Assembly: GCA_028015205.1 (NCBI GenBank)
Contig: CM051517.1
Span: 41,489,135-41,553,134 of the forward strand
Direction: 5' to 3'
Length of the DNA stretch: 64,000 nucleotides
DNA from: Mytilisepta virgata
Taxonomy: Eukaryota; Mollusca; Bivalvia; Mytilida; Mytilidae
In this document: positions 21,603 through 34,000 of the stretch, piece by piece
Numbering within the stretch: position 1 is the stretch's first letter
Layout: each line of letters starts with the position of its first letter
Translations under genes and position numbers: made by a program
The notes under the pieces: generated by a model
Database searches by the model: none
What the model saw: the letters and a program-made list of their open reading frames with translations, nothing else
Told to the model about the DNA's origin: nothing

Positions 21603-22616
21603 TTATAACAAACAAAATGTGTTCATGAGCACGTCGAGTTTCTGATAGTGATTTTAGTGTATAGTGCATTTTATTGAGTTTTAAATTTTATATGTAATAT
21701 GATTTTCAATGAAACATTTAATCCCACCCTCCGAAAACACTTTTAAAGTGGATAAACTGAATTGTCCATAGGATAAGTCTTATCCATCGGCTAATGTTCT
21801 AACTGATCATTCCTGAAATAAAGTCCTTGTTTGCTTTAATGTTGGGGGGGGGGGGGGGGGGTTTAAATAGTATACTTGTTGACAAAAAATCTGCAAAAAG
21901 GACTGTATTTGTGATAAACATGCAGAACTGGCGTAAAACAAAAATAGTAGTCATGCTAGTCAACATTGCACACAGCCTGAAATGAAGTCGTTATAAATCC
22001 TTTAAGTTAACGAATGCATTTTATAAAGCGATCAATTATGTTGTCTCAAAAAATTATACAATTTAACTGTTATCAATCGTTCTGAACGAGAAAGCAGAAC
22101 GTTCTACATGTATTTAGACAATTAAACACAAATTGCTTAAATATATTATCTTTGCTAAAGATCTTGCACAGTGTCCTCCATCCTTGTTTTCATTGTTAAA
22201 CACTATATTACATGTAGTAAAATATACGCCAGAATTTTAAAATACTAATATATTAGAGTCTATTCATTGAAAAGATATACTAGATGTATAATAGTAAAAT
22301 ATATTCTCATAATCAATTTCACATAGAACATTTCCATTAAAAAATTATGACGACTCTAATTTTAGACTATCATTGAAAACAAGTCGTTTTTTATTCGTGA
22401 GAACTAAATACATTACATTGCAAAGATTAATGTAGTTGCAATACCAAAGTCATTTCATAAAATAATAGTATCGGATTGCAAAAATGGAAAGATGGAATTT
22501 CCAAAATAACTAGGTGAAAATATGCGAGTTTATAGGTTTTAATTATAAACAGTATCATTTTGTACATGTATGCATAAACATATTTAAATAATATTTGGTA
22601 TAAATCCGAATACTAA
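21603..22616. other. Intergenic, no gene seen
   Basis: AT-rich. A poly-G tract lies at about 21844-21861. No repeats with clear ends. Confidence 0.4.
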
Positions 22617-22725
22617 AGATCTACAACTCGTGACCGAAAAACACTAATAATTCACTCGTGTGCTACGCGCACTCTTGAATTAATGTGTTGTTCGGTAACA
22701 CGTTGTAGATTATTAGGTATTCTAT
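22617..22725. repeat. Palindrome, about 110 bp
   Basis: Arms 'atctacaactcgtgaccgaa', 'acactaataattca' pair with 'tgaattaatgtgttgttcgg', 'aacacgttgtagat'; the centre is 'gtgctacgcgcac'. Confidence 0.8.
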
Positions 22726-23097
22726 AATTAGTTATACTATAATTCTTGTGTTTTTAGTATTAATATTTGTATGCCTAAGGCTCAAGAGTTAAAAATACTT
22801 TTGATTACAAAACAGGTAGTAAGTTGATTATCCAGTGCCAAAATAATCATGCAGATTGTAAGGTTTATTCTCCGAACTTATATTCTAATTCGCCAAGGTC
22901 AAACGAATATAAATTATTTATAAAATAAAAACTCAACACGTATTTAGCAGCAAGTTTGTCTACAGCTGTAGCAGCACATTTATTATCAGATTAACAAATT
23001 CCAAAATTATCAAATTAACTTCATAAAATGTCTAAAATTTCAATATACATCCAATATTCAGTTTTGGCACAAAGCTATCTACAAAAGAGAAAACTGC

Positions 23098-24225
23098 ATA
23101 TCATTTCAATGTTAAAATTACTATTGTCTTGCTTTCCAGGATTTTAAACAGTTGTACAATGTGGCATCAGTGTTCAGGCAATCAATATTTGCTTTATGGC
23201 TCTACTAGTATTTCAGTATTTTTTTAAACGTGTGTTTTTATCTTACGGACTACCAGTATGCAATATTGGCATCATACTACAAAATGGGTGGGTTGGTGGC
23301 CATTATCGTCATAAACTGCTTAAATGTCACTTGTACTTACTTTCGTTTCCGGCGAACGAAACCTTTTCTAGCCTTAGTATGTAGGACAATATGGCTGCCC
23401 CCATTAAAGAAAGACTTTTCTACATGTTATGTACCTTTTAGGTTCAAGAGGAAAACATAAAGAATTATACAGACAAATGACCCAAATGACACAACCCTAG
23501 CAACATGTGATAATTTTGCATAGCAACGAAAATATCACATTCCAAGACTGAACATTACCGAACTCGGAAAATATCACCCTTTCCAGCCGTGTGTTACCAA
23601 TTAGTATTTAACTTCCGCCCAAGCTGACAAACATCAGACGACAATTTAAGTTGGTTATCATTTCAATGTTAAAATTACTATTGGCTTGCTTTCCAGGATG
23701 TTAAACAGTTGTACAACATACAATGTGGCATCAGTGTTCATGCAATCAATATTTGCTATATGGCTCTACTAGTATTTCAGTATTTTTTTTAACATGTGTT
23801 TTTATCTTACAGACTACCAGTATGCAATATTGGCATCATACTACAAAATGGGTGGGTTGGTGGCCATTATCACCATAAACTGCTTAAATGTCACTTGTAC
23901 TTACTTTCGTTTCCGGCGAACGAAACCTTTTCTAGCCTTAGTATGTAGGACAATATGGCTGCCTCCATTAAACAAAGACTTTCTACCTGACATGTACCTT
24001 TTAGGTTCAAGAGGAAAACATAAAGAATTATACAGACAAATGACCCAAATGACACAACCCTAGCAACATGTGATAATTTTGCATAGCAACGAAAATATCA
24101 CATTCCAAGACTGAACATTACCGAACTCGGAAAATATCACCCTTTCCAGCCGAGTGTTACCGATTAGTATTTAACTTCCGCCCAAGCTGGCAAACATCAG
24201 ACGACAATTTAAGTTGGTTGTCTTG
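23098..24225. repeat. Tandem duplication, two copies of about 560 bp
   Basis: 'tatcatttcaatgttaaaat' starts both copies (about 23098 and 23656) and 'gacaatttaagttggtt' ends both. The copies are highly similar through 'actccggaaaatatcaccc'-like and 'ccgcccaagctg(a/g)caaaca' segments, with few substitutions and a small insertion ('acatacaac'). An open frame is shared at 23230-23460 and 23794-24063, but I do not recognise the product and do not call it a gene. Confidence 0.88.
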
Positions 24226-24333
24226 ATTTTCAAAATTTATAACGTGTTTCCATTATTCTGCTGGTATGGCATTTGCAGAAGTATCTGAGATATGTGAACA
24301 ATACAATTATAGCGCTAAATCCTAACAGTAGCA

Positions 24334-24592
24334 ACGGGCCTTGGTGGCCGAGTGGTCTAGGTAGTTCGTCATGACTACTAATGATCACTAGCCTGTCAAC
24401 ACTGAGGTTGTGAGTTCGAATCTCACCTGTGGCGGGGTGTGTTCGACTCCGACCTTAATTGACAAGGAATGCCAATTTTCCTACCGAAGGTCGATGGTTC
24501 CCTCGGGTACTCCGACTTCCTCCAACAATAAAAACTGGCCACCGCGAAATAGCGAAATGTGCTGAAAACTGCGTAAAACCCCAACTAAACAT
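24334..24592 (+). mobile_element. tRNA-derived SINE (family 2), perfect 12 bp TSD
   Basis: tRNA-like head: A box 'tggccgagtggtctagg', B box 'gagttcgaatctcacc', with a long variable-arm-like segment between (Leu/Ser-like). The tail ends 'gcgtaaaaccccaactaaac'. It is flanked by perfect CTAACAGTAGCA at 24322-24333 and 24593-24604. Same family as the minus-strand copy at 3554-3830. Confidence 0.9.
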
Positions 24593-24632
24593 CTAACAGT
24601 AGCATATTATCATTATTTGAACAATGTCTATG

Positions 24633-24958
24633 TCACATTAACCAAGGTATAGTAACTGTGATGCTTAGTCTGATTGATGGTCCATTCTGATAACGGTATT
24701 TCAGTAAGGACAGACGGCGGTCAATGTTCATGTCTTTCTTTACTCTTGGTCGTGTAGTTCCACCTGCTGCTCGTTGAATTCTGTTGATCGGGTTCTCGTT
24801 ATTGACATTTTTGAACAATTGAATGGCAGTGAATATGTTGGGTGGGCATGCTGATTCATTTTTATCTGGCTGTGCCACACCTCAACGTTATTGGTAGTGT
24901 GTGGTCCCTCAGTTTGGACTCTGGTTACAAACTTGTCTGTCTCCTTCCACCAATTGTT
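24633..24958 (-). pseudogene. MULE-type transposase remnant (C-terminal part)
   Basis: On the minus strand, 24958 down to about 24830 reads NNWWKETDKFVTRVQTEGPH then TTNNVEVWHSQIK, the TNNxxExWH block typical of Mutator-like transposase C-terminal regions. A frameshift near 24840 passes to the frame coding NIFTAIQLFKNVNNENPINR and a basic stretch, then LSLLKYRYQNG, as in that family's tail. Upstream parts are missing or unrecognisable. A dead fragment. Confidence 0.6.
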
Positions 24959-24969
24959 CTGTTACATAG

Positions 24970-27129
24970 CCTATGAATGGCGAGTAGACGTTCAGGGAAC
25001 AGACCGATTGTAATTACAAATATTGTAAAACCAGAAAGTGTGAGAGTTGTGAGAGGCAACATGATTACAACAAAATGATTATTATAAATATCTCGGAGAA
25101 ATTTTAATATCCGTGATATAAAACCCGCGAAAATACATGTTCAATATCCTTTGAAACTCATACACATACGCTCGCACCATATACTTTCATTCAAAATGGT
25201 TTACAACTGTACACCATACGACACAATACAATCAATGCTCTTCGATGATATGAAAGAAATAGCATGTGATAGATCAGTTATTGAAACAATATAGCGCTTT
25301 CCTGCTGTTGCACATCTTGTTCACATTGAGGCCTTCAACGCGTAGTACTGAAAGTTCAGTGGTATAAATTGTATACACTTGTGCACAATAAAACAGCTGG
25401 CGTTGTTCGGTGCAGCTAGTTATGATCATTATTTGAATTGGAATGATATGAGACTCAAATTAGTGAGTCAATAACCGTAACGTCCAAACAACCGTTTAAA
25501 CTGTGTAAGATAAAAGTTGAAGAACTTTCACCCGTTTTTTAACCACCCTCCATTAGCTGCGCTTGTGGAGTACTCCTTTAGCTCGGTCGGTAGAGCGGTG
25601 GACTTTTATACGTGACCAAAGGTTCCGGGTTCGATCCATTGTTGGTGTTGTAGGTAATTTTGGGAGCTAATTACATGAGTGCTTTTAAATATGACACGTG
25701 TGAAGTAAATATATATGCTCCAAGTCATTGTTTAGATGTATCAATGATAGTTAATTTCCCTAAACTCAAAAGTGTGCCCAAATTAATATGTATTTAACAT
25801 GTTTAATGATACAAAGCACATGCTTTTGCTTATCTGTTCAAACATCTAAGCTTTGTTCTAATTATCACTACTTATGTCGCTTCTAGTTAATGGAGCTGTA
25901 TCGCTAAAATTATTGAATATTTAAAAGCTTGATGAAAATTTGCAGTTTAAAATTTAGCTTGTATTAGCTAGATAAATATTTTACTCGAAAGATCAATAAC
26001 TCTATTAAATCGGGTACCATTTTCCAACACTTTAATAAATATATCCGTGGTTGAATAAAATAAGTGATAGATTTTAGTATATCATTGATCGTTGGTACCA
26101 AGGTGACAGAACAAACACTAGAAGGGTAAATCAATAGTGCTGCTGCTACTGCGATATACCGTTCCAATTGCTACAGTCCAACGCTTTTCGTGTTCACAGA
26201 CTAAAGTTTAAGAATCTAAATTGGAAAGGGTAAGTTCATTCCGATTATACTAACTTATTTGTTTAAAATGAAAATGTTAGATTGGATTGATCAGCTTGTA
26301 CTTGCAGTACTTATGTATTTTCTGCATGACCTTTTTTAAATTAGATAAATAACTTCACAACTGTGATGACATGCATGTTCTGCACCGTTGTAAGCTATAC
26401 TGCTTCGACGTCAAAGACTTACAAAGGTCAAGACGAAGTAATTGAAAGTATCCTACAGTTTTCTAATTTTTTGTCAGTATGTAAAGCTAATCGGAATATG
26501 AAATAAAAAAGGGGGATATCCATGCTTATTTTTTTTTAGCTATAACCCTTTAAAAATGCGTTCTGAAATTAACTTTTAACATAGTATATATAGGGGAAAA
26601 CGTCAAATTTTCGAAAATTTTGTTCGAAAAGTCTATAAAAACCATCGATGTTAATCCTACATTTTCGTGAAAAACTAATATTATATTGCCTCATGCGATA
26701 TTTCCGATGATATAAAAATATTTGGGGGTCCCCATGCTCGATGTGGTGGTATCTGCTGCTGAAGATATCAAGGTACTAATTTTGGTGATTTTTTCAGGCA
26801 ACGTCATGACGTCCGGCGTTTGATAACGTTTATGTATTACAGATAATAATTACAGGATGAACAGCAAATCTTTTCCTTTCATCTGATGTACATTTTTTCA
26901 TTTTGATGTTTTTTATTATTTATTTATTTTTATTTATTTAGTTACCATTCTATTTATTTATATTTTGTTTAACTTTCTTTAAGGAGTTGCAGATTTTATC
27001 TATCAATTGTTGAATGACGCTGTTTGATTTTTATGTTGTCGATGGATGATTTGTATTGCCACTGTATTCTTATAGTCCCGTAAAATATTAAGCATTCAAA
27101 ATTTTCTTACGTTTAAAACCTACATTTTT
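24970..27129. other. Intergenic, mostly unassigned
   Basis: Contains one tRNA-like sequence (25573-25648) and simple T/A-rich stretches (26905-26960, TTTA-rich). No gene or element with defined ends was seen. Confidence 0.4.
25573..25648 (+). repeat. tRNA-like sequence (tRNA-Lys-like relic or SINE head)
   Basis: D-arm 'GCTCGGTCGGTAGAGC' and T-loop 'GGTTCGATCC' are intact, and 'GGACTTTTAT' resembles the Lys(UUU) anticodon loop. The anticodon stem and the 3' half of the T stem do not pair, so it is not a functional tRNA gene. Confidence 0.6.
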
Positions 27130-28912
27130 AGCTCACCTGACCCAAAGGGTCAAGTAAGCTTTTCTCATCACGTCGTCCGTCGTCCGTCAACTTTTACAAA
27201 AATCTTCTCCTCTGAAACTACTGGGCCAAATTTGGCCACAAGCATCATTAGGGTATCTAGTTTAAAAAATGTGTCCGATGACCCCGCCTGCCAACCAACA
27301 TGGCCAACATGGCTAAAAAAAGAACATAGGGGTAAACTGCAGTTTTTGTCTTATATCTCAAAAACTAAAGCAATTCATTGGACATATTTCTGAAAGAGAA
27401 CCTCCTAAGAACTATTACTGCCAACTTTGGTTCCAACTGGACTTGTAGTTTCATATAAGAAGATTTTTGAAAGTCACCCCCCTTTTTTCTATTTTTAGTA
27501 ACAGCAGCCATCTCGGTTGGAAGTCGGTGATGCCAGACATAATTTTGGAAGGGGGCCACCCAAGGACCATTCCACCAAAGTTTGGTCTCAATTGGCCCAG
27601 TGGTTTGCGAGGAAAAGATCTTTAAAGGAAAGTTTACGATGGATGCCGTCTTTAAAGGGCAAAAACTCCTATAAGAGGCCAATCAATGATTTTGGTCATG
27701 TTGACTTATTTGTAGATCTTACTTTTTTGAACATTTTTGCTGTGTACAATTTGTCTTTATCTATAATAGTATTCAAGATAATAACATAAAACTGCAAAAT
27801 TTCCTTAAAATTAACAATTCAGGGGCAATAACCCAACAAAGGGTTGACCAATTCGTCTGAAAATTTCATGACAGGTAGATCTTGACCTGATAAACATTTT
27901 TACCCCATGTCAGTTTTGCCCTACCCGGACTGTTAACCAAGATGGCCGCCACAGCCGAACTTAGTTTAACATAGGGCCCTATGGGAAAATTCATTGAAAA
28001 ATCTTCTTGTCTTAAACCACTTGACCAATTGGAACCAGACTTGGCAGCAATGCTCCTTAGACGGTCCTCTTACAGAGATGTGTCCGATGACCCGGACTGT
28101 CAACAAGATGGCCGCCACATCCGAACTTAGTTTAACATAGGTCCCTATAAGAAAATTCATTGAATAATCTTCTTGTCTGAAACCACTTGACATATTGGAG
28201 CAGGACTTGGCGGCATTGGTCCTTAGGAGGTCCTTTTTCAGAAATGTGTCTGATTTCGTGGACTGTGAACCAAGATGGCCGCCACAGCAGAACTTAGTTT
28301 AACATAGGACCCTATGGGAAATTCACTCAAATCTTCTCATCTGAAACCACTAAGTCAATTAGAATTAGACTTGGTAGCAATGGGTCCTGAGATGGTCCTC
28401 TTTCAGAATTTTGTGCGATGACCCAGACTGTCAACCAAGATGGCCGCCACACCCGAACTTAGTTTAACATAGGGCCCTATGGAAAAATTCATTGAAAAAT
28501 CTTCTTGTCTGAAACCACTTGACATATTGGAGCCAGACTTGGCAGCATTGGTCCTTAGGAGGTCCTCTTCCAGAAATGTGTCCGATCACCCGGATTTTCA
28601 ACCAAGATGGCTGCCACACGGAACTTTGTTAAATATTGGACCCTATAGGAAAATTCATTTAAAAATCTTGTCTGAAACCGCTTAGCCAGTTGGAACAAGA
28701 CTTAGTAGAAATGGTCCTTAGATGGTTCTCTTTTAGAAATATATCTGTTAACCTGGACTATACCAAGATGACTGCCACAGCTGAAATTAGTTTAACATAG
28801 AATCTCATAGAAAAACCAGCCAAATTGACTGCAACACTTAAATTTTTAGGTCTGCTCAAGGTGAAAAGTTAAATCCAGGTGAGCGATACAGGCTCTTGAG
28901 AGCCTCTAGTTT
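27130..28912 (+). mobile_element. 'agctcacctg' element with internal 170-190 bp tandem units
   Basis: 5' end 'agctcacctgacccaaaggg' with 'cgtcgtccgtcgtccgtc'; 3' end 'caggtgagcgatacaggctc', 'gagcctctagttt'. Between about 27920 and 28800 it has five diverged tandem units with the landmarks 'ccaagatggccgccac', 'aacttagtttaacatag', 'aaatcttcttgtctgaaacc' and 'ggtcctcttt'. Frames of 60-105 codons inside reflect these units and are not genes. Confidence 0.85.
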
Positions 28913-28934
28913 ACAATACTTTAGTTAAAAATTG

Positions 28935-29058
28935 GGTCGCACGTAAGTTTGATCTTCGCTTGGAAAGAAACTAGTCCGCACGATTTTTTTTTCCTTTACT
29001 CTCTCGCACCTATATTTACCATAAAATCTAAAGAACTAAAAATCAATTTTGTGTGGCC
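28935..29058. repeat. Half copy of the TIR element at 38873-39232
   Basis: Its right end 'aaagaactaaaaatcaattttgtgtggcc' type matches the right end of the 360 bp element (written here as two pieces: 'aaagaactaaaaatc' and 'tgtgtggcc'), and 'gtaagtttgatcttcgc' matches its internal sequence reversed. The other half is missing. Confidence 0.65.
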
Positions 29059-30125
29059 TAATTATTAACCAAAATGAAAAAAATAAAAAATAAATGTACA
29101 TTCTCAATGCATCATGAGGTAATAAAATTAAGCGGTTCGAATTAATTCCACCAGCCGAATTCGTGACAACAGAGAAATTGCAAATAAATTCAATAAAAAA
29201 TAAAGGTATCAATATTTTTTTAAAGGACAACGAAGGCATCTATCATGTGGATTTTTTTAATTTCTCCATCAAAGTAGAAATGGCGTTAGATGCGCAACTT
29301 GACGTCACATTTGCAGTCGGGTTATTTACTTAGTTCTAACATGTCTAAGGAGTTGAGATGTTTAGTAAAGCTATAACAGTGTATCTTTGACATAAATGTG
29401 AAAAAAATGTGGCTTAAGGCGTTGTAATACCATTGAGGTAGTACACTGTACTTTATAAAAATACCTAAAATTTAAACTATACAAATTACCTGCATAATAT
29501 TAACTAACACGTACTTGTGATTCTGAAACGAATTAGTCTGAATATGCGTTTACACGACTAAATTTTGCTTTTCGAGTGAGTTTTAGCTAAAATGAAGAGA
29601 CGCGTGAACGCACAATGCGTTTTGAAACGATTCGAAAAGTTTTGCGTACGTCTGAACACACCATTATTTCTACCTTGGACCGACGCCATTGCCCCTCCGG
29701 AGTTAACGTCATAACGACTACGACGTCAGACAATCAGTCGGGGACGTAATACAATGACAAGGGGATGTTACCCTTGAAACGGTAAACAAATGAACACTAG
29801 ATGGCGTTCATTTACTTCGCCTTGACCTTAATTAAATATTACACTTGCAAAATTGGTTATTGTGTCTACAACTTCAACAGCAACTGGTTTTTAGGGAATA
29901 TCTTAGGTGCTCTTTAAAATCTGAATAAACCTCTTACTATACATTTTGTTTTCATTAGTCGTAATTAATTTTTTTCCAATGCTAAAATGTTTCAAGAGAT
30001 GTTCCATTTTTTGTGTGCAAAATTTATTGATTATGCGATAAATGTGACGTCTGATATGGGCAAGATTTGCAACAAAATGTTGAACAAAATTGACTTTTTA
30101 GGTCAACCCTATACAATTATGGCAC
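29059..30125. other. Intergenic, no gene seen
   Basis: Around 29660-29780 it is more GC/CpG-rich ('gacgccattgcccctccgga', 'aacgtcataacgactacgac'), but no coding exon or promoter can be assigned. Confidence 0.35.
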
Positions 30126-30236
30126 TTTGCTGAGTGCAATATCATGTTTTATGGACCACTTAACAGCAATATTGCCCAAGGGCAATGGCCGTGGGCAACA
30201 TTGCTTTAAGTGGTCCGTAAAACATGACATTTCACT
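30126..30236. repeat. Palindrome, about 110 bp
   Basis: Arms 'catgttttatggaccactta', 'agcaat(a)ttgccca' and the reversed set 'tgggcaacattgct', 'taagtggtccgtaaaacatg'; centre 'agggcaatggccg'. Confidence 0.87.
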
Positions 30237-30377
30237 TTAAATAGTATGAATTGGAAATCTCCTGTTTCTAAATATAGTTCACCATTCAATATCACTTTTA
30301 TTGTGCAATATCACAAAATATGGAATAGTTTGAAACACAATGATTCTATATAAATCTAAAAGTACGAAATGTAATAA

Positions 30378-30545
30378 TATACAATTACGGCCGTCTGAGG
30401 AGGGAGATATTCAAAATGGTCAACCCTGCTGAAGGTTATTCCCCTCGTGCTAAAGCCCTCGGGGAAATAACCCTTCAACAGGGTTGACCATTTTGGATAT
30501 CTCCCGACTTATAGGGCCGTAACTGTTTTATTATACCGAACAAAT
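30378..30545. repeat. Palindrome, about 165 bp
   Basis: Arms 'acaattacggccgtctgagg', 'gggagatattcaaaatggtc', 'aaccctgctgaagg' and the reversed set ending 'gggccgtaactgt'. The centre is 'cctcgtgctaaagccctcgg'. A half copy follows at 30738-30825. Confidence 0.88.
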
Positions 30546-30737
30546 ATTATGTGTATCATATCGACTGTAAGGGTTGTTCACCTGCGGTGAATAATAGCGT
30601 TATTCATCGGACAAATGAATTTTGTCGAGGTTGTTCCCCGGCACCGCCGATTATAATGAAATATCTGAATTATTCTATGTCATTTGATCATTTATTAGCC
30701 AATAGATTTTTTTTAATTATACTGTAAGGTATAATAA

Positions 30738-30825
30738 GATACAATTACGGCCATCTGAGGAGGGAGATATCCAAAATGGTCAACCCTGTTGAAGGGTTAT
30801 TTCCCCGAGGGCTTTAGCTATTATA
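30738..30825. repeat. Half copy of the palindrome at 30378-30545
   Basis: 'acaattacggccatctgagg' through 'atggtcaaccctgttgaagg' to 'cccgagggctttagc', stopping at the symmetry centre of the full copy. Confidence 0.87.
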
Positions 30826-31249
30826 CGTCTTTAGAATATCCAATTATATCTTGTTCATTCCAATTGGCATTATACAAATACTACCTTCGACCAGATACCA
30901 TTCGTAAGCAAAATATCGCCCGAGACGTAGTTGGATATGGCATGTGATAAGGATGTTGATATATATTGTACACTTTATCATATATTCCAACTGGAGACTT
31001 GATACCCTGTATTGATACAGGGTATGTGATACAATGTTTCAGCTAAGCGTCTGCAATATTAGACATTCGAATTTAAGTAATAACTACTAAATAGTTGATA
31101 ACGAAAAAACAATACTGAAGTAGTTTTGTAGATAATGATCATAACCAGCGTACAATACTGATCGTCAGACTAAGTTCTTTATAGTATACATTTAGTTTGG
31201 TTTTGTATGAACACGTTGTAGGTATGACAAGCCGTTTTTATATTTATTC

Positions 31250-31745
31250 CTCTTTCAAGCTATCTTATAAAGTTTAATAATATATATTATAACTGAATGA
31301 GATATCTTATAAACTAATTGAGACATATTATTAATTAAATAAGATATCTTATTAAACTGTTTATAAAGAAATCTTATTTAATATATACGATATTTTATTT
31401 AGTTAAAAAGTTATCTTGATTGTATTTAAGATATCTTATAAACTGTATAAGATATCTAATTTAGTTTAAAAGATATAATATAAGGTTAATACCATATCTT
31501 ATAAAGTATATAGGATATCTTATTAACTTCAAATCAAATACGATATCTCATAAACATTACAAGATATCTTATATACTTAGTAAAATATGTTATTTACTTT
31601 ATAAAATATCTTTTTAACTGAATAAGCATATGTTATAAATTCATTGAGATATCTTATTAATTAAATAATATATCTTATTAAAATGTTTATCAAGATAAAT
31701 TATTTAATATATTTAAGACATCTTATTTAATTAATTATCTTATTA
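31250..31745. repeat. Degenerate satellite built on ATAAGATATCTTAT
   Basis: About twenty copies of the self-complementary motif 'aagatatctta(t)' or one-base variants, separated by 10-20 bp of A/T ('taaac', 'ttaatta'). Period irregular, roughly 25-35 bp. Confidence 0.8.
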
Positions 31746-32656
31746 AACTGGGGCCTGGTTTTCGAAAGTGACATATATTAGGATGGTCTTAGGACATACA
31801 TAAGTCATAAGACATGTTTTTGATAGAGTCCCAAGTTAGGATTCATCCTAAGATCGGTCCTTATCTTTGGACGCCTCACAACATATCTTATGATGGTCTT
31901 AGGATTGTCACAAAAGTTAGGATATCTCTCAGTTTCCCATGCTTTCTTTTTCGCCGTGTTGGTCGAGCTATTTGTGAGTCGACTAAATAGCAAGGTTTTG
32001 TTCTTCTCAACTCCATGCAATAATATCCATAGAAACTCGGACGTAAAGTTTGGGTTCCGTTTCATGACTATTAAAAAAAAGTTAATTCTCACTTCTTATA
32101 TAGTACCTAATCGATTAATAATACAGATTTGCACGAAAATTGTTTGGCGGGTACTTTTTGCAGCATTGATTATTGAATAAATCTTCACTATTTCATTTAA
32201 TGTTAAGGAATGAATAAAATGGCTATATCCCGAATTGACTGTTTAATAACTGTTTTAAAATGTCAAATATGTTAAGAAAAATGCCAAGAAAAATATTACA
32301 AATGTGTTTTCTTTAAGATCGCGCGCAATGTGACTACATCAACGTGATTACAGATGTCATTCATTCTTACTTGACACGCCCATTACCGTGACGTTGTCCA
32401 ATGAAAGTTGTCCCTGAAAAGTCCGCTAATATCATCACAGTGCTATTCACTGATCAGTGAAAACATTTGTGCTATTCACGGGTGAATAGTACTTTTCAGA
32501 CAGTTTGAATAAAATAGTATTTTTATGACAATGAATTTGACATAGCAAAAAAGAAGAAAGGTATAATAATAGCACCTGTCTTAAGCTTAGGACCTTTCTG
32601 AATGAAATATAATATATGTTGCAGGTCAAAGTACATATGGCTCTGTAATCTAAAAA

Positions 32657-32765
32657 CATTAATTTACATTTTATTTATCTTAAATGCCAAACGCATGCAA
32701 AATTATTGTGAAATCCGATAACATTTGTATTTTATTCATCTTAAATGCCAAACACAGGCAAATGG
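32657..32765. repeat. Short direct repeat
   Basis: 'ttttatttatcttaaatgcc' plus 'aaacgcatgcaaa' and 'ttttattcatcttaaatgcc' plus 'aaacacaggcaaa', about 57 bp apart. Confidence 0.75.
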
Positions 32766-33083
32766 TATTACGGTTGGTTGCCAGTCTACAATTTATACAT
32801 GAATAGTCCTTTTGTATCTTATTTGGTTGATTGGATTATCTCAGCTTTATATAATGCATTGTGATTTAAACACACTATAGTTTCATTTGAAGTTATCGTA
32901 GTGTATCGTAGTCCTTGCGTGATAGCATTTTACAATGACACTGTTAACCAGTCAATAGTTGGGAGTGTCAATTCTTCGTTTAGTTGGCGTGACTCTTCAC
33001 GGAAGTTTTATTTGCAATCATAAATGCTATTATTATACCTCAGTATGTTTTTTCTATATAAAAATCAAGATATTAATTTTACT

Positions 33084-33180
33084 ATTTTTTTTTTACCGGT
33101 GATTAGTTTCCAAAACTAATCACCGGTAAATAGTGACCGGTGATTATTACTAAAAACTATTTACCGGAAACGTGTGTCGG
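33084..33180. repeat. Compound palindrome with ACCGGTGATTA units
   Basis: 'accggtgattagttt' is followed almost at once by 'aaactaatcaccggt', then a related pair 'aatagtgaccggtgatta' / 'aaactatttaccgg'. Confidence 0.85.
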
Positions 33181-33325
33181 TATAATAAAACAGTTATTTA
33201 AAAGTCATTTCGCGATATTGCCATTTTATTTGTCCCCTCGACACATTGACTAATTCCCTCAGTGTCTCGGGACAAATAAAACTGCTATATCCCCCAATAC
33301 TGTTAAATAACTGTAAAGTAACGGA
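33181..33325. repeat. Palindrome, about 140 bp
   Basis: Arms 'aacagttatttaa', 'atattgccattttatttgtc' and reversed 'gacaaataaaactgctatat', 'ttaaataactgt'; centre 'cgacacattgactaattccctcagtgtctcg' region. Confidence 0.83.
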
Positions 33326-34000
33326 CAAGATACAAGGTTTTCATTTGTCAAGAACATTTGATGGCAGTTTTGTTTTTTTCCGAGTCCACACCATATGCTT
33401 TAGATTCTGTGTTGCTATTTTTTCTGTAGTATTCTAGTATTCACTTTTTTGTTCCATGTAGTTCTACTGTGTTTTTCTTTTGACTAGATTAGAGTATTGA
33501 ATTTAATATTTAAAATTATTGCTTTGACATTTTTTTTTGTCTTTGCGATGTCTGAAATGTTTACTCTTTGTTCAGTTTTAGAAGGGATGATATTGTGTCC
33601 TAAAAAGCATCTTTGGTATCATCGAACAACAGCCACCCATATCAGTCAACACGGTTTAAAGTTTTGTGAACATTAATTGCACTTGGTCAGCAATGTCACC
33701 TATGTACAAGACTGGTGATTCAGAAAACAATAATTATTTCCTTCTATTTCCCTTTTCAAGAAATGTATTGATAGTTCATTATATTGAAAATAACATGTAA
33801 GTAAACGCTTTTCATAATCAATTTTAGTACTTGGTTTCACCTTTTTTATTTATTTCAATAAGTAACTGTTACGATGACAAAGGTCACATAAGATGCGTCT
33901 GAGATAGCTTCGAGATTTATTCTAAGATGATCCTAAAATTGGCCTTAGGATGTGTCTTAGGACGAATCTTATGATATCTTCGAGAACACCGCCCCAGGCA

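Larger units (their letters stand above)
31749..33997. mobile_element. Possible 2.2 kb element with distant inverted ends
   Basis: Left end 'gggcctggttttcgaaagtg' followed by several 'ttaggatggtcttaggac' motifs; right end, reversed, 'ggggcggtgttctcgaaga' followed by related 'cgtcctaagacacatcctaa' motifs. The ends are clearly related but diverged. Inside are the direct repeat at 32657-32765 and palindromes at 33084-33180 and 33181-33325. No transposase was seen. A pair of oppositely oriented solo elements is an alternative. Confidence 0.5.

Noticed and set aside
25573..25648. Functional tRNA-Lys gene
   Set aside because: The anticodon stem and half of the T stem do not pair; only the D arm and T loop are intact.
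27365..28685. Several frames of 60-105 codons as genes
   Set aside because: All lie in the tandem units of the 'agctcacctg' element and repeat one another.
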